A stretch of DNA of 25,675 nucleotides from CAWJHE01 sp964614855 (GCA_964614855.1 CAZTMX010000016.1:1-25675), one strand, 5' to 3'. Positions 1 to 7,114 are shown, counted from the first letter of the stretch. Notes: generated from the letters alone by a model not told the origin. A program made the numbers and translations.

Positions 1-1
1 T

Positions 2-604
2 ACCTTGATCCAATTGATTGCGGATATCAAACCTACCATTCCTCGTTACTGCCGCGTCAACAGGATTATCCGCGATATCCCATCCACGAATGTGGTAGAA
101 GGCAACAAACGATCAAGTTTACGGCAGGATGTTCAGGATGAGATGTCCAGACGGGGGACGGTATGCCAATGCGTTCGCTGCCGTGAAGTAAGGGCAAAAC
201 AGGTTTCGGCTGAGAAATTGGTGTTTAATGACCTGGTGTATGATACTGGTTTTAGCGAGGAGCACTTTCTTTCATTCGATACAACAGATGACCACCTGGT
301 GGGTTTTTTACGTTTATCCTTGCCGGGGGAGGATGCTCCGGATACTGGGTTGGCGGATTTGTCTAGAGCTGCGATCATTCGCGAGGTGCATGTCTACGGC
401 CAATCTCTGCCGGTGGGTTCAGAAGAACAAGGAATTGCCCAACACAGTGGACTTGGCACCCGCTTGATTGAGCAGGCAGAGATGGTTGCACGCAAGCATG
501 GATTTGGGAAAATAGCTGTGATCTCTGCTATTGGTACCCGCCAGTATTACCAGCGCCAGGGTTTTTCACGAGGGGAAATATACCAGGTGAAAAATCTGGT
601 GTGA
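2..604 (+). CDS. elp3: Elp3-like radical SAM/GNAT tRNA-modifying enzyme, 3' part
   Basis: C-terminal part of an Elp3-family protein, cut by the window start; the frame is open to base 2. Elp3 proteins join a radical SAM domain to a GNAT acetyltransferase domain and modify the wobble uridine of tRNA. Visible here are the conserved stretch after the radical SAM barrel (IADIKP, then INR-like and RDIPSTNVVEG), the RGT-CQCVRCREVR segment with its cysteines, and the GNAT fold: REVHVYG, the acetyl-CoA loop HSGLGTRLIEQAE, and the closing ISAIGTRQYYQRQGF. The radical SAM cysteine cluster would lie upstream and is not seen. The gene ends 85 bp before a strong promoter and no clear terminator hairpin follows it. 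Identification rests on recognised family motifs; the role in bacteria is less well established than in eukaryotes and archaea. Confidence 0.88.
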   Translation, partial: TLIQLIADIKPTIPRYCRVNRIIRDIPSTNVVEGNKRSSLRQDVQDEMSRRGTVCQCVRCREVRAKQVSAEKLVFNDLVYDTGFSEEHFLSFDTTDDHLVGFLRLSLPGEDAPDTGLADLSRAAIIREVHVYGQSLPVGSEEQGIAQHSGLGTRLIEQAEMVARKHGFGKIAVISAIGTRQYYQRQGFSRGEIYQVKNLV

Positions 605-688
605 ACCACAGGAATGCTTCACGAGCGCGGCTTATCTGATGCGACCTGGTGCCGTTTTGTGTGAAAAAACACCCTTCGTTGAATTTGC

Positions 689-716
689 TTGACAATCAGG
701 TTGCAGAGTTTATAAT
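689..716 (+). promoter_or_regulatory. Consensus sigma-70 promoter upstream of lacI (distal, P1)
   Basis: A perfect TTGACA (689-694) and a perfect TATAAT (711-716) are separated by 16 bp. It points at the LacI-family gene 176 bp downstream and lies upstream of a second promoter at 804-832. A transcript from here would carry a leader of about 170 nt that includes the operator palindromes. No convincing small gene lies in that leader. It could alternatively drive a small RNA. Confidence 0.7.
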
Positions 717-803
717 CATTATGGAATGGGTTGCGCATGATTGTATGCCAGAACCTGTCACTCCGAAGAAGCACTGAAGAATATTTGCACAATAAGACAC
801 CTA

Positions 804-832
804 TTGACGACAAAGGATTCCTTTGTTATATT
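804..832 (+). promoter_or_regulatory. Proximal promoter of the LacI-family regulator (P2)
   Basis: TTGACG (804-809) and TATATT (827-832) are separated by 17 bp, placing the start of transcription near 839. The operator palindrome at 831-850 covers the end of the -10 box and the start point, so a bound repressor would block this promoter. This is the standard arrangement for an autoregulated LacI-family gene. Confidence 0.65.
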
Positions 833-861
833 ACTAACACGGTTTAGTAAAACGTGTTAGT
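831..861 (+). promoter_or_regulatory. Composite LacI-type operator: two interlocking palindromes
   Basis: Two perfect inverted repeats overlap. The first is TTACTAA-N6-TTAGTAA (831-837 and 844-850). The second is ACTAACACG-N11-CGTGTTAGT (833-841 and 853-861). They share the left arm, so the site reads as three related half-sites in a row. It overlaps the proximal -10 box and start point just ahead of a LacI-family gene, the expected place for an autoregulatory operator. A copy of the TTAGTAA half-site also lies at 2038-2044, overlapping the aglE ribosome-binding site. A hairpin role in the mRNA cannot be excluded. Confidence 0.65.
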
Positions 862-891
862 GGCGGGATTGTTCCTGGGAGAAAAGGGCGA

Positions 892-1935
892 TTGTGCGCT
901 AAACGTATCACCAGTCAAGATGTTGCCGACCTCGCCGGAGTATCGCGCACTACGGTTTCCTTAGTATTAAATAATATCCAAGAAGTGAGCATCAGCCAAC
1001 CTACCCGCCAACGCGTGCAACTTGCGGCGGAAAAATTGGGCTATGTGCCTAATGCATCTGCGCAAGCCCTGGTCAACCAGCGTTCCCAGATAGTTGGTTT
1101 ATTTCTCACTCGTTCTCTGCATCATATTGCTTCGGATACTTTTATCACCCAGGTGATCGACGGTTTACTGGCAGTTATTCACCAATATGGTTTACGCCTT
1201 TTGATCGATGTAATTCCTCCAGAGCATCAAAAAGAAGCCTATCTTCAGTTATTCCGCGCCAAGCGTATTGATGGAATTTTGTTGTCTGGACCGCGCATCG
1301 ACGACAAAGCATTAATCGCTCTTGAGGAAGAAGGCTATCCCGCTGTTATTGTCGGTCAATTGCCAAAGACCAATATTTGCATGGTGGATGTGGATAATTA
1401 TTCAGCAGCCCGGCAGGCAGTCTCTCACCTCATTCGCCTGGGACACAGACGAATTGCTTGCATTACCAATGCCCCCACAATCTACACCGCAGCACAAGAC
1501 AGGCTAAGCGGCTATCGAGATGCTCTGGCAGAATCGGGCATCCCTTTTCAAGAAGAACTGGTGAGATTCGGTGACTTCAGCGTAGAAAGTGGGTATGAGA
1601 GAATGCGCAGCCTGCTTAGAGCAGGTGCTCCATTTTCTGCTGCCTTTATCGCCAGCGATGTGGTTGCTTTTGGGGCTATGACAGCGATTCGGGAAGCCGG
1701 TTTATGTATTCCCAAGGATATCGCCCTGGTTGGGTTCGATGATCTGCCGATTGCGCGATTTACCGATCCGCCACTTACATCTATTCATCTCCCAGCGGTC
1801 GAGTTAGGACGGCAAGCCTGTGATTTGCTGATTCAGATAATGAGCGGGAGTCATTTGCCCACACGAAGAACACTGTTAGATACTCACCTTGTAATACGCC
1901 AATCGTGTGGGGCGGGGTTAGCTTCAGCGGAATGA
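892..1935 (+). CDS. LacI-family transcriptional regulator of the alpha-glucoside locus
   Basis: A 347-residue LacI/GalR-family repressor. The N-terminal helix-turn-helix is at about residues 6-26 (TSQDVADLAGVSRTTVSLVL), followed by the hinge helix region ending in ...NASAQALVNQRS, then a periplasmic-binding-protein-like effector domain to the end, including the family stretches DGILLSGPR, RLGHRRIACI, FIASDVVAFGAMTAI and DIALVGFDDLPIARFTDPPLTSI. It starts with TTG at 892; GGGAGAAAAGGG just upstream fixes this start, and the HTH begins a few residues later. It lies 119 bp upstream of aglE in the same direction, so it probably controls that transporter in response to an alpha-glucoside. The effector cannot be read from the sequence. 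The palindromes in its own promoter point to autoregulation. Confidence 0.93.
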   Translation: MCAKRITSQDVADLAGVSRTTVSLVLNNIQEVSISQPTRQRVQLAAEKLGYVPNASAQALVNQRSQIVGLFLTRSLHHIASDTFITQVIDGLLAVIHQYGLRLLIDVIPPEHQKEAYLQLFRAKRIDGILLSGPRIDDKALIALEEEGYPAVIVGQLPKTNICMVDVDNYSAARQAVSHLIRLGHRRIACITNAPTIYTAAQDRLSGYRDALAESGIPFQEELVRFGDFSVESGYERMRSLLRAGAPFSAAFIASDVVAFGAMTAIREAGLCIPKDIALVGFDDLPIARFTDPPLTSIHLPAVELGRQACDLLIQIMSGSHLPTRRTLLDTHLVIRQSCGAGLASAE

Positions 1936-1948
1936 GCAACCATGTTGT

Positions 1949-1958
1949 AAAAGGAGGT
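1949..1958 (+). promoter_or_regulatory. Orphan full-length Shine-Dalgarno sequence in the lacI-aglE gap
   Basis: AAAGGAGGTG, a full match to the 16S anti-Shine-Dalgarno end, lies 13 bp after the lacI stop with no ATG, GTG or TTG at a usable distance. The next open frame that runs into aglE offers only a TTG at 1996. The same gap has a 6-bp complementary pair, GTTATC (1960-1965) and GATAAC (2032-2037). No convincing -35/-10 pair for aglE was found in 1936-2054. It may be a ribosome standby site or chance. Confidence 0.3.
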
Positions 1959-2054
1959 GGTTATCTATCCATAAAAAATTGAATATCGAAGAAATTTGGA
2001 CAATGTTTCAACCGAATGGAAGTTCAATTCTGATAACTTAGTAAGGAGAAGCAT

Positions 2055-4730
2055 ATGAGTAAAAAGAGTGCCCTTTGGGTGGTTATGGCGACCATGGTGA
2101 TTTTTTCCATGTTGATCAGCGCATGCCAACCTGCAGTACCCGCACAACCTGAAGCGCCGGCAGCAGAAGCCCCAGCAGCGGAAGCGCCGGCAGCTGAAGC
2201 GCCTGCAGCCGTTGAGGGAGACACCGCATTAGCAAAGGCGCTAGCAGGGGAATACAAGGGAACGGTAGTGACGATGGCAGGACCGTTCACGGATGAAGAT
2301 GCGGTGAAATTCAACAACTCGGTAGCGGAGTTTGAGGAAAAGACAGGGATCGATATCCAGTACGAAGGCTCGAAAGAGTTCGAAGCATCGATCTCGATCC
2401 GAATTGATGCTGGGGATGTACCGGACATTGTGGACTTTCCACAGCCTGGGTTGTTGGCGAACTTTGTAAAGCAAGGGAAGGTCATCGATGTATTGAGCTT
2501 CCTGGATGAGGAGTACCTACAGGGTCAGTACCTGCAGAGCTGGCTGGACATGGCGATGATAGAAGGGCCGGATGGGCCGATCATGGCTGGTGTGTGGCAC
2601 CGCTTCAACGGGAAGAGCCTGGTGTGGTACCCGAAAGACGATTTTGAAGCAGCAGGGTACACCATCCCGACGACTTGGGATGAGATGTTAGCCTTGTCGG
2701 ATCAGATAGTCTCAGACGGTGATGCGCCGTGGTGCGTAGGGATCGAGAGTGGAGCAGCGACCGGATGGCCGGCGACGGACTGGATGGAAGAGATCATGCT
2801 GCGGACCACATCGTTAGAGAACTACGACAAGTGGGTAAAGGGAGAACTGCCGTTTGCCTCGCCAGAGGTCAAGAATGCGTTGGAAGTCCTGGCGAACATC
2901 TGGAAGAATGATGCGTATGTATACGGCGGATCAGCCGCGGTAGTGACGACATTCTTTGGGGATGCGCCGACGCCGATGTTTGAACAGCCGCCGAAATGCT
3001 GGCTGCACAAGCAGGGCAACTTTATCACCAGCTTCTTCCCCGAGGGGAATGTAGCGAATGAAGACTACGGCGTGTTCTACCTGCCTCCGATTGACGATGC
3101 GTACGGCAAGCCGTTCCTGGTAGCAGGCGACATCATGGCGATGTTCAGCGACCGGCCGGAAGTAAAAGCGGTCATGGAATACTTCACCAAGGGTGAAGCG
3201 GTGAAGGGATGGCTGGCGGCTGGTGGTGCACTGTCACCCCACAGGGACTCGAGCCTGGATTGGTACGGGGATGATGTAGAGCGCTCGGTAGCGGCGTTGG
3301 TGAACGAAGCAACCAGCGTACGCTTTGACGCCTCAGACATCATGCCGGGTGAAGTGGGCTCTGGCTCTTTCTGGAAGGGTATGACCGATTTCTTCAGCGG
3401 TGCAGTGGATGCTGATACTGCTTTGAAAGAGATCGATGCTTCATGGCCAAAAGACGCTATCACATCCAGCGCTACAGGTGGGACCGCACCGGTGGATACC
3501 GAGCTGGCAAAGGCGCTAGCAGGGGAATACAAGGGAACGGTAGTGACGATGGCAGGACCGTTCACGGATGAAGATGCGGTGAAATTCAACAACTCGGTAG
3601 CGGAGTTTGAGGAAAAGACAGGGATCGATATCCAGTACGAAGGCTCGAAAGAGTTCGAAGCATCGATCTCGATCCGAATTGATGCTGGGGATGTACCGGA
3701 CATTGTGGACTTTCCACAGCCTGGGTTGTTGGCGAACTTTGTAAAGCAAGGGAAGGTCATCGATGTATTGAGCTTCCTGGATGAGGAGTACCTACAGGGT
3801 CAGTACCTGCAGAGCTGGCTGGACATGGCGATGATAGAAGGGCCGGATGGGCCGATCATGGCTGGTGTGTGGCACCGCTTCAACGGGAAGAGCCTGGTGT
3901 GGTACCCGAAAGACGATTTTGAAGCAGCAGGGTACACCATCCCGACGACTTGGGATGAGATGTTAGCCTTGTCGGATCAGATAGTCTCAGACGGTGATGC
4001 GCCGTGGTGCGTAGGGATCGAGAGTGGAGCAGCGACCGGATGGCCGGCGACGGACTGGATGGAAGAGATCATGCTGCGGACCACATCGTTAGAGAACTAC
4101 GACAAGTGGGTAAAGGGAGAACTGCCGTTTGCCTCGCCAGAGGTCAAGAATGCGTTGGAAGTCCTGGCGAACATCTGGAAGAATGATGCGTATGTATACG
4201 GCGGATCAGCCGCGGTAGTGACGACATTCTTTGGGGATGCGCCGACGCCGATGTTTGAACAGCCGCCGAAATGCTGGCTGCACAAGCAGGGCAACTTTAT
4301 CACCAGCTTCTTCCCCGAGGGGAATGTAGCGAATGAAGACTACGGCGTGTTCTACCTGCCTCCGATTGACGATGCGTACGGCAAGCCGTTCCTGGTAGCA
4401 GGCGACATCATGGCGATGTTCAGCGACCGGCCGGAAGTAAAAGCGGTCATGGAATACTTCACCAAGGGTGAAGCGGTGAAGGGATGGCTGGCGGCTGGTG
4501 GTGCACTGTCACCCCACAGGGACTCGAGCCTGGATTGGTACGGGGATGATGTAGAGCGCTCGGTAGCGGCGTTGGTGAACGAAGCGACCAGCGTACGCTT
4601 TGACGCCTCAGACATCATGCCGGGTGAAGTGGGCTCCGGTTCCTTCTGGAAGAGCATGACCGATTTCTTCAGCGGAGCGGTAGATATCGATACTGCCCTG
4701 GCCGAAATCGACGCCTCCTGGCCAAAGTAG
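2055..4730 (+). CDS. aglE: Alpha-glucoside ABC transporter binding lipoprotein with two fused solute-binding domains (AglE-like)
   Basis: An 891-residue protein, about twice the usual length of a family 1 solute-binding protein. Residues 1-24 form a lipoprotein signal peptide with lipobox LISAC (Cys24). An Ala/Pro/Glu linker follows, with four EAPAA units, then domain 1 (about 55-470), a short linker (DAITSSATGGTAPVDTE) and domain 2 (about 482-891). Both domains carry the AglE-like opening GPFTDEDAVKFNN, then IDIQYEGS and DIVDFPQPGLLANF, and are nearly identical; they differ in the last ~30 residues. The role inferred is capture of alpha-glucosides (sucrose, maltose, trehalose) outside the membrane for AglF/AglG. 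AAGGAG at 2043-2048 gives the start. Two full domains in one secreted polypeptide with a single anchor are unusual; tandem binding domains are known in GlnPQ-type transporters, where they are fused to the permease. The ligand is inferred from AglE resemblance and neighbours only. Confidence 0.9.
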   Translation: MSKKSALWVVMATMVIFSMLISACQPAVPAQPEAPAAEAPAAEAPAAEAPAAVEGDTALAKALAGEYKGTVVTMAGPFTDEDAVKFNNSVAEFEEKTGIDIQYEGSKEFEASISIRIDAGDVPDIVDFPQPGLLANFVKQGKVIDVLSFLDEEYLQGQYLQSWLDMAMIEGPDGPIMAGVWHRFNGKSLVWYPKDDFEAAGYTIPTTWDEMLALSDQIVSDGDAPWCVGIESGAATGWPATDWMEEIMLRTTSLENYDKWVKGELPFASPEVKNALEVLANIWKNDAYVYGGSAAVVTTFFGDAPTPMFEQPPKCWLHKQGNFITSFFPEGNVANEDYGVFYLPPIDDAYGKPFLVAGDIMAMFSDRPEVKAVMEYFTKGEAVKGWLAAGGALSPHRDSSLDWYGDDVERSVAALVNEATSVRFDASDIMPGEVGSGSFWKGMTDFFSGAVDADTALKEIDASWPKDAITSSATGGTAPVDTELAKALAGEYKGTVVTMAGPFTDEDAVKFNNSVAEFEEKTGIDIQYEGSKEFEASISIRIDAGDVPDIVDFPQPGLLANFVKQGKVIDVLSFLDEEYLQGQYLQSWLDMAMIEGPDGPIMAGVWHRFNGKSLVWYPKDDFEAAGYTIPTTWDEMLALSDQIVSDGDAPWCVGIESGAATGWPATDWMEEIMLRTTSLENYDKWVKGELPFASPEVKNALEVLANIWKNDAYVYGGSAAVVTTFFGDAPTPMFEQPPKCWLHKQGNFITSFFPEGNVANEDYGVFYLPPIDDAYGKPFLVAGDIMAMFSDRPEVKAVMEYFTKGEAVKGWLAAGGALSPHRDSSLDWYGDDVERSVAALVNEATSVRFDASDIMPGEVGSGSFWKSMTDFFSGAVDIDTALAEIDASWPK
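2151..2210 (+). repeat. Four 15-bp minisatellite units coding EAPAA
   Basis: Four consecutive 15-bp units (2151, 2166, 2181, 2196), differing at a few third positions, encode EAPAA x4 right after the lipobox cysteine of AglE. They form a flexible Ala/Pro spacer between membrane anchor and first binding domain. Such units can change copy number by slippage. Confidence 0.85.
2232..3361 (+). repeat. Long direct repeat, copy 1 (inside aglE)
   Basis: First copy of a ~1130-bp in-frame direct repeat, matched by the copy at 3507-4636 at an offset of exactly 1275 bp (425 codons). By eye the only difference is one synonymous change, GCA here (3309-3311) against GCG in copy 2. Identity stops sharply at both ends. 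Confidence 0.93.
3507..4636 (+). repeat. Long direct repeat, copy 2 (inside aglE)
   Basis: Second copy of the aglE internal repeat. Just outside, the sequences remain homologous but diverge strongly: over the last 31 codons of the domain about 21 of 93 bases differ between copies (3360-3452 against 4635-4727). Confidence 0.93.
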
Positions 4731-4791
4731 TGGTGGTGCCGCCTCAATAGCGGCTGCCCCTGTTGGTCAGGGTTCGAAAAAATCTTTTAGC

Positions 4792-4826
4792 AGGTGCAGG
4801 GTGGCCTAAAAAGCTGTCCTGCACCT
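4792..4826 (+). terminator. Intercistronic hairpin between aglE and aglF
   Basis: AGGTGCAGG (4792-4800) and CCTGCACCT (4818-4826) form a perfect 9-bp stem with a 17-nt loop in the 151-bp gap. No U-run follows, so it is better read as an attenuator or a 3'-end-protecting hairpin that keeps the binding protein in excess over the permeases, as known for binding-protein/permease operons. Confidence 0.65.
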
Positions 4827-4881
4827 CCTGGATACTTATCCGATCGGTTTTTCCATATTTGGTTTCCGCAGGGAGGTTCCC

Positions 4882-6000
4882 ATGGTGGGTGATAGTAAAA
4901 CTGCAGAGCAATCAGGTGGGTTTCTTACGATCCTGACGAGTACGCTCGGGCGGATAGTCATTTCTTTGCTAATACCGGTTCTGACTTTCATTGGTTTGTG
5001 GCAAGGATTTGTTTTTCTACGCGACAGTAATGCCAGCAAAGTGGTTATTGCTTTGGTGGCGATTGTTTGGGGTGTGGGCGGCGTTGCCATCCTTTACGTG
5101 GTGTCCAACTGGTTTATTGAAAAATTATCACCAGAATGGGTCAGGAGACTGCAGCCGTTTGTGTTTGTAGGTCCTGCAGTCGCAATTTTGTTTTGGTATC
5201 TAGCCATCCCAACACTGAGAACTTTTTATGCCAGCTTATTCAATCGGGATGGGACAGCGTTTGTGGGATTGAGCAACTACGTGTCGGTTTTTACCGAGCG
5301 AGTGATGTTCGAAGCATTCCGTAATAACATTCTCTGGATCATCTTTGGCGCCAGTTTATCTGTAATTTTTGGGCTATTAATCGCCGTTTTGGCAGATCGC
5401 AGCCGTTATGAGACATTCGCTAAGTCACTGATCTTCCTGCCAATGGCGATTTCAATGGTTGGCGCAGGTGTGATTTGGAACTTTATTTATGAAGTGAAAG
5501 ATGTAAATTCAGCCCAAATTGGTCTGCTAAATGCCATGTGGGTTGGGTTAGGTGGACAGCCGCAAGCCTGGACATCTCTGGTCCAGCCCTGGAATAACCT
5601 GTTCTTGATCGTTATCGTGATCTGGTTGCAGACTGGGTATGCTATGGTTTTGTTTTCTGCTGCCATTAAGGGGATCCCGGCAGAGTTGCTAGAGGCTGCT
5701 CGCGTGGATGGGGCGACAGAAATCCAAATTTTCTTCAAGATTATGATCCCGTATATCATGGGGACAATCATTACTGTGGCCACCACAATTGTTATCTTCA
5801 CACTAAAGATTTTTGATGTGGTTCAGGTGATGACCGGTGGGCAATTTGGCACACATGTGATCGCCACGCAATTCTACCGCCAGTATTTTACAAATCGCAA
5901 CTTTGGCTTTGGGTCGGCGATTGCTATAGTTCTATTGATCGCAGTCATCCCAGTAATGATCTACAATTTGCGCCAATTCAGCGAGAGGGAGGCGTTCTAA
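4882..6000 (+). CDS. aglF: Alpha-glucoside ABC transporter permease AglF-like
   Basis: A 372-residue inner-membrane permease of the MalF/AglF type. Hydrophobic segments are visible at about 23-46, 54-76, 93-115, 148-171, 183-203, 239-261, 288-310 and 345-365. The cytoplasmic EAA loop that docks on the ATPase is at 269-290 (ELLEAARVDGATEIQIFFKI, then P290). AGGGAGG four bases before the ATG supports the start. It lies 151 bp after aglE, beyond an intercistronic hairpin, and one base separates its stop from aglG. It should pair with AglG to form the translocation channel. No ATP-binding subunit is encoded in this locus, so the pump must borrow one encoded elsewhere, as known for MsmK/AglK-type shared ATPases. 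Confidence 0.92.
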   Translation: MVGDSKTAEQSGGFLTILTSTLGRIVISLLIPVLTFIGLWQGFVFLRDSNASKVVIALVAIVWGVGGVAILYVVSNWFIEKLSPEWVRRLQPFVFVGPAVAILFWYLAIPTLRTFYASLFNRDGTAFVGLSNYVSVFTERVMFEAFRNNILWIIFGASLSVIFGLLIAVLADRSRYETFAKSLIFLPMAISMVGAGVIWNFIYEVKDVNSAQIGLLNAMWVGLGGQPQAWTSLVQPWNNLFLIVIVIWLQTGYAMVLFSAAIKGIPAELLEAARVDGATEIQIFFKIMIPYIMGTIITVATTIVIFTLKIFDVVQVMTGGQFGTHVIATQFYRQYFTNRNFGFGSAIAIVLLIAVIPVMIYNLRQFSEREAF

Positions 6001-6001
6001 G

Positions 6002-7114
6002 ATGGCTACCAAGTCGCAAAGTGGAAAGCAAAAAAAGTTAATTTCCGATATTGTTATAAACGGGATGCTCTTCCTGTTGGTATTGGTCTGGACCGTTCCA
6101 ACACTCGGTATCTTGATCTCCTCCTTTCGCACCCGGTTTGATATTGCCACATCCGGTTGGTGGACGATTTTTCCGCACAAAGATTGGGTGATGACCGAAG
6201 AATTCGCGGTTCCGGCTGACCTGGACCGGGATGGTGTGATGGAAATCGCTGGCGTCACAGGGACATTTGAGGAATTCCGTGCCGGTGTTTCATCGCCGGA
6301 TGGGAAGAAGGTGACCTGGATTGGCAACAAACGCCTGGGGACAATCCAGATCCAGGAAAGGGTCTGGACATCGAATACCGAATTCTCGCTCGATAACTAC
6401 AGCCAGGTGTTGGCAGGCAAGCAGTATGAAATTAAGAACCCTGATGGAAGTACATCCATTGTCCAGGGAGATAATTTTGTTAATGCTTTTCTCAACAGTA
6501 TCGCTGTCTCTGTACCTTCAACGGTGATCCCGATCTTGATTGCTGCATTTGCAGCCTACGGCTTCGCCTGGATGCGCTTCCCGGGGCGCAGGTTTTTCTT
6601 CACGGTTGTTGTGGCATTGTTGGTCGTCCCGTTGCAGATTGCCCTGGTGCCCATCTTGACCGACTATGTTGCTCTGAAGTTGAACGGCACTTTCTTGGCT
6701 GTATGGCTGGCGCACACCGGTTTTGGTCTACCGCTGGCGACTTATCTCCTTTATAACTACATCAGCGGTTTGCCCAGGGATATCTTGGAATCGGCATTCA
6801 TTGACGGTGCATCTCACTTTACAATTTTCACCAAGCTTATCCTGCCGCTGTCAGTCCCAGCACTGGCATCCTTTGCGATTTTCCAGTTCCTCTGGGTTTG
6901 GAATGACTACCTGATCGCGCTGGTATTCATCGGCTCCAAGCCGGATGTACAGGTGCTTACCATGCGTCTGGCGGAAATGGTTGGTTCACGCGGCGCCGAC
7001 TGGCATCTCCTGACAGCTGGAGCATTTGTCTCCATGCTGCTGCCGTTGATCGTGTTCTTCTCATTGCAGCGGTATTTTGTGAGAGGTATGATGGCAGGTT
7101 CCGTAAAAGGTTAG
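6002..7114 (+). CDS. aglG: Alpha-glucoside ABC transporter permease AglG-like
   Basis: A 370-residue permease of the MalG/AglG type. After the first membrane segment (about 19-41) there is an unusually long non-membrane insertion (about 45-158, SGWWTIFP to EFSLDNYSQVL), a feature of AglG that separates it from ordinary 280-residue MalG proteins. The permease core follows, with EAA loop at 259-282 (RDILESAFIDGASHFTIFTK) and the typical end RYFVRGMMAGSVKG. The insertion holds a DLDRDGVMEIAG stretch of unknown function. The start is one base after the aglF stop, with GAGGGAGG inside the aglF 3' end as its ribosome-binding site, so the two are translationally linked. Resemblance to AglG is high through the core; ligand range is inferred. 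Confidence 0.93.
   Translation: MATKSQSGKQKKLISDIVINGMLFLLVLVWTVPTLGILISSFRTRFDIATSGWWTIFPHKDWVMTEEFAVPADLDRDGVMEIAGVTGTFEEFRAGVSSPDGKKVTWIGNKRLGTIQIQERVWTSNTEFSLDNYSQVLAGKQYEIKNPDGSTSIVQGDNFVNAFLNSIAVSVPSTVIPILIAAFAAYGFAWMRFPGRRFFFTVVVALLVVPLQIALVPILTDYVALKLNGTFLAVWLAHTGFGLPLATYLLYNYISGLPRDILESAFIDGASHFTIFTKLILPLSVPALASFAIFQFLWVWNDYLIALVFIGSKPDVQVLTMRLAEMVGSRGADWHLLTAGAFVSMLLPLIVFFSLQRYFVRGMMAGSVKG

Noticed and set aside
661..674. GTGT/ACAC stem near 658-671 as an elp3 terminator
   Set aside because: Only four pairs and no T-run afterwards.
721..847. Two short frames (721-777 and 737-847) after the consensus promoter
   Set aside because: No ribosome-binding site; 721 is too close (4 nt) to the -10 box for a leaderless start; the second runs through the operator. 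Unrecognisable peptides.
2151..2210. 15-bp repeats considered as a CRISPR-like array
   Set aside because: Contiguous units without spacers, in frame, coding EAPAA; it is a protein linker.
2024..2485. 153-codon minus-strand frame, with a similar 227-codon frame at 3077-3760
   Set aside because: Both lie antisense inside the aglE repeats; identical protein stretches arise because the DNA repeat is copied. No ribosome site and no family resemblance.
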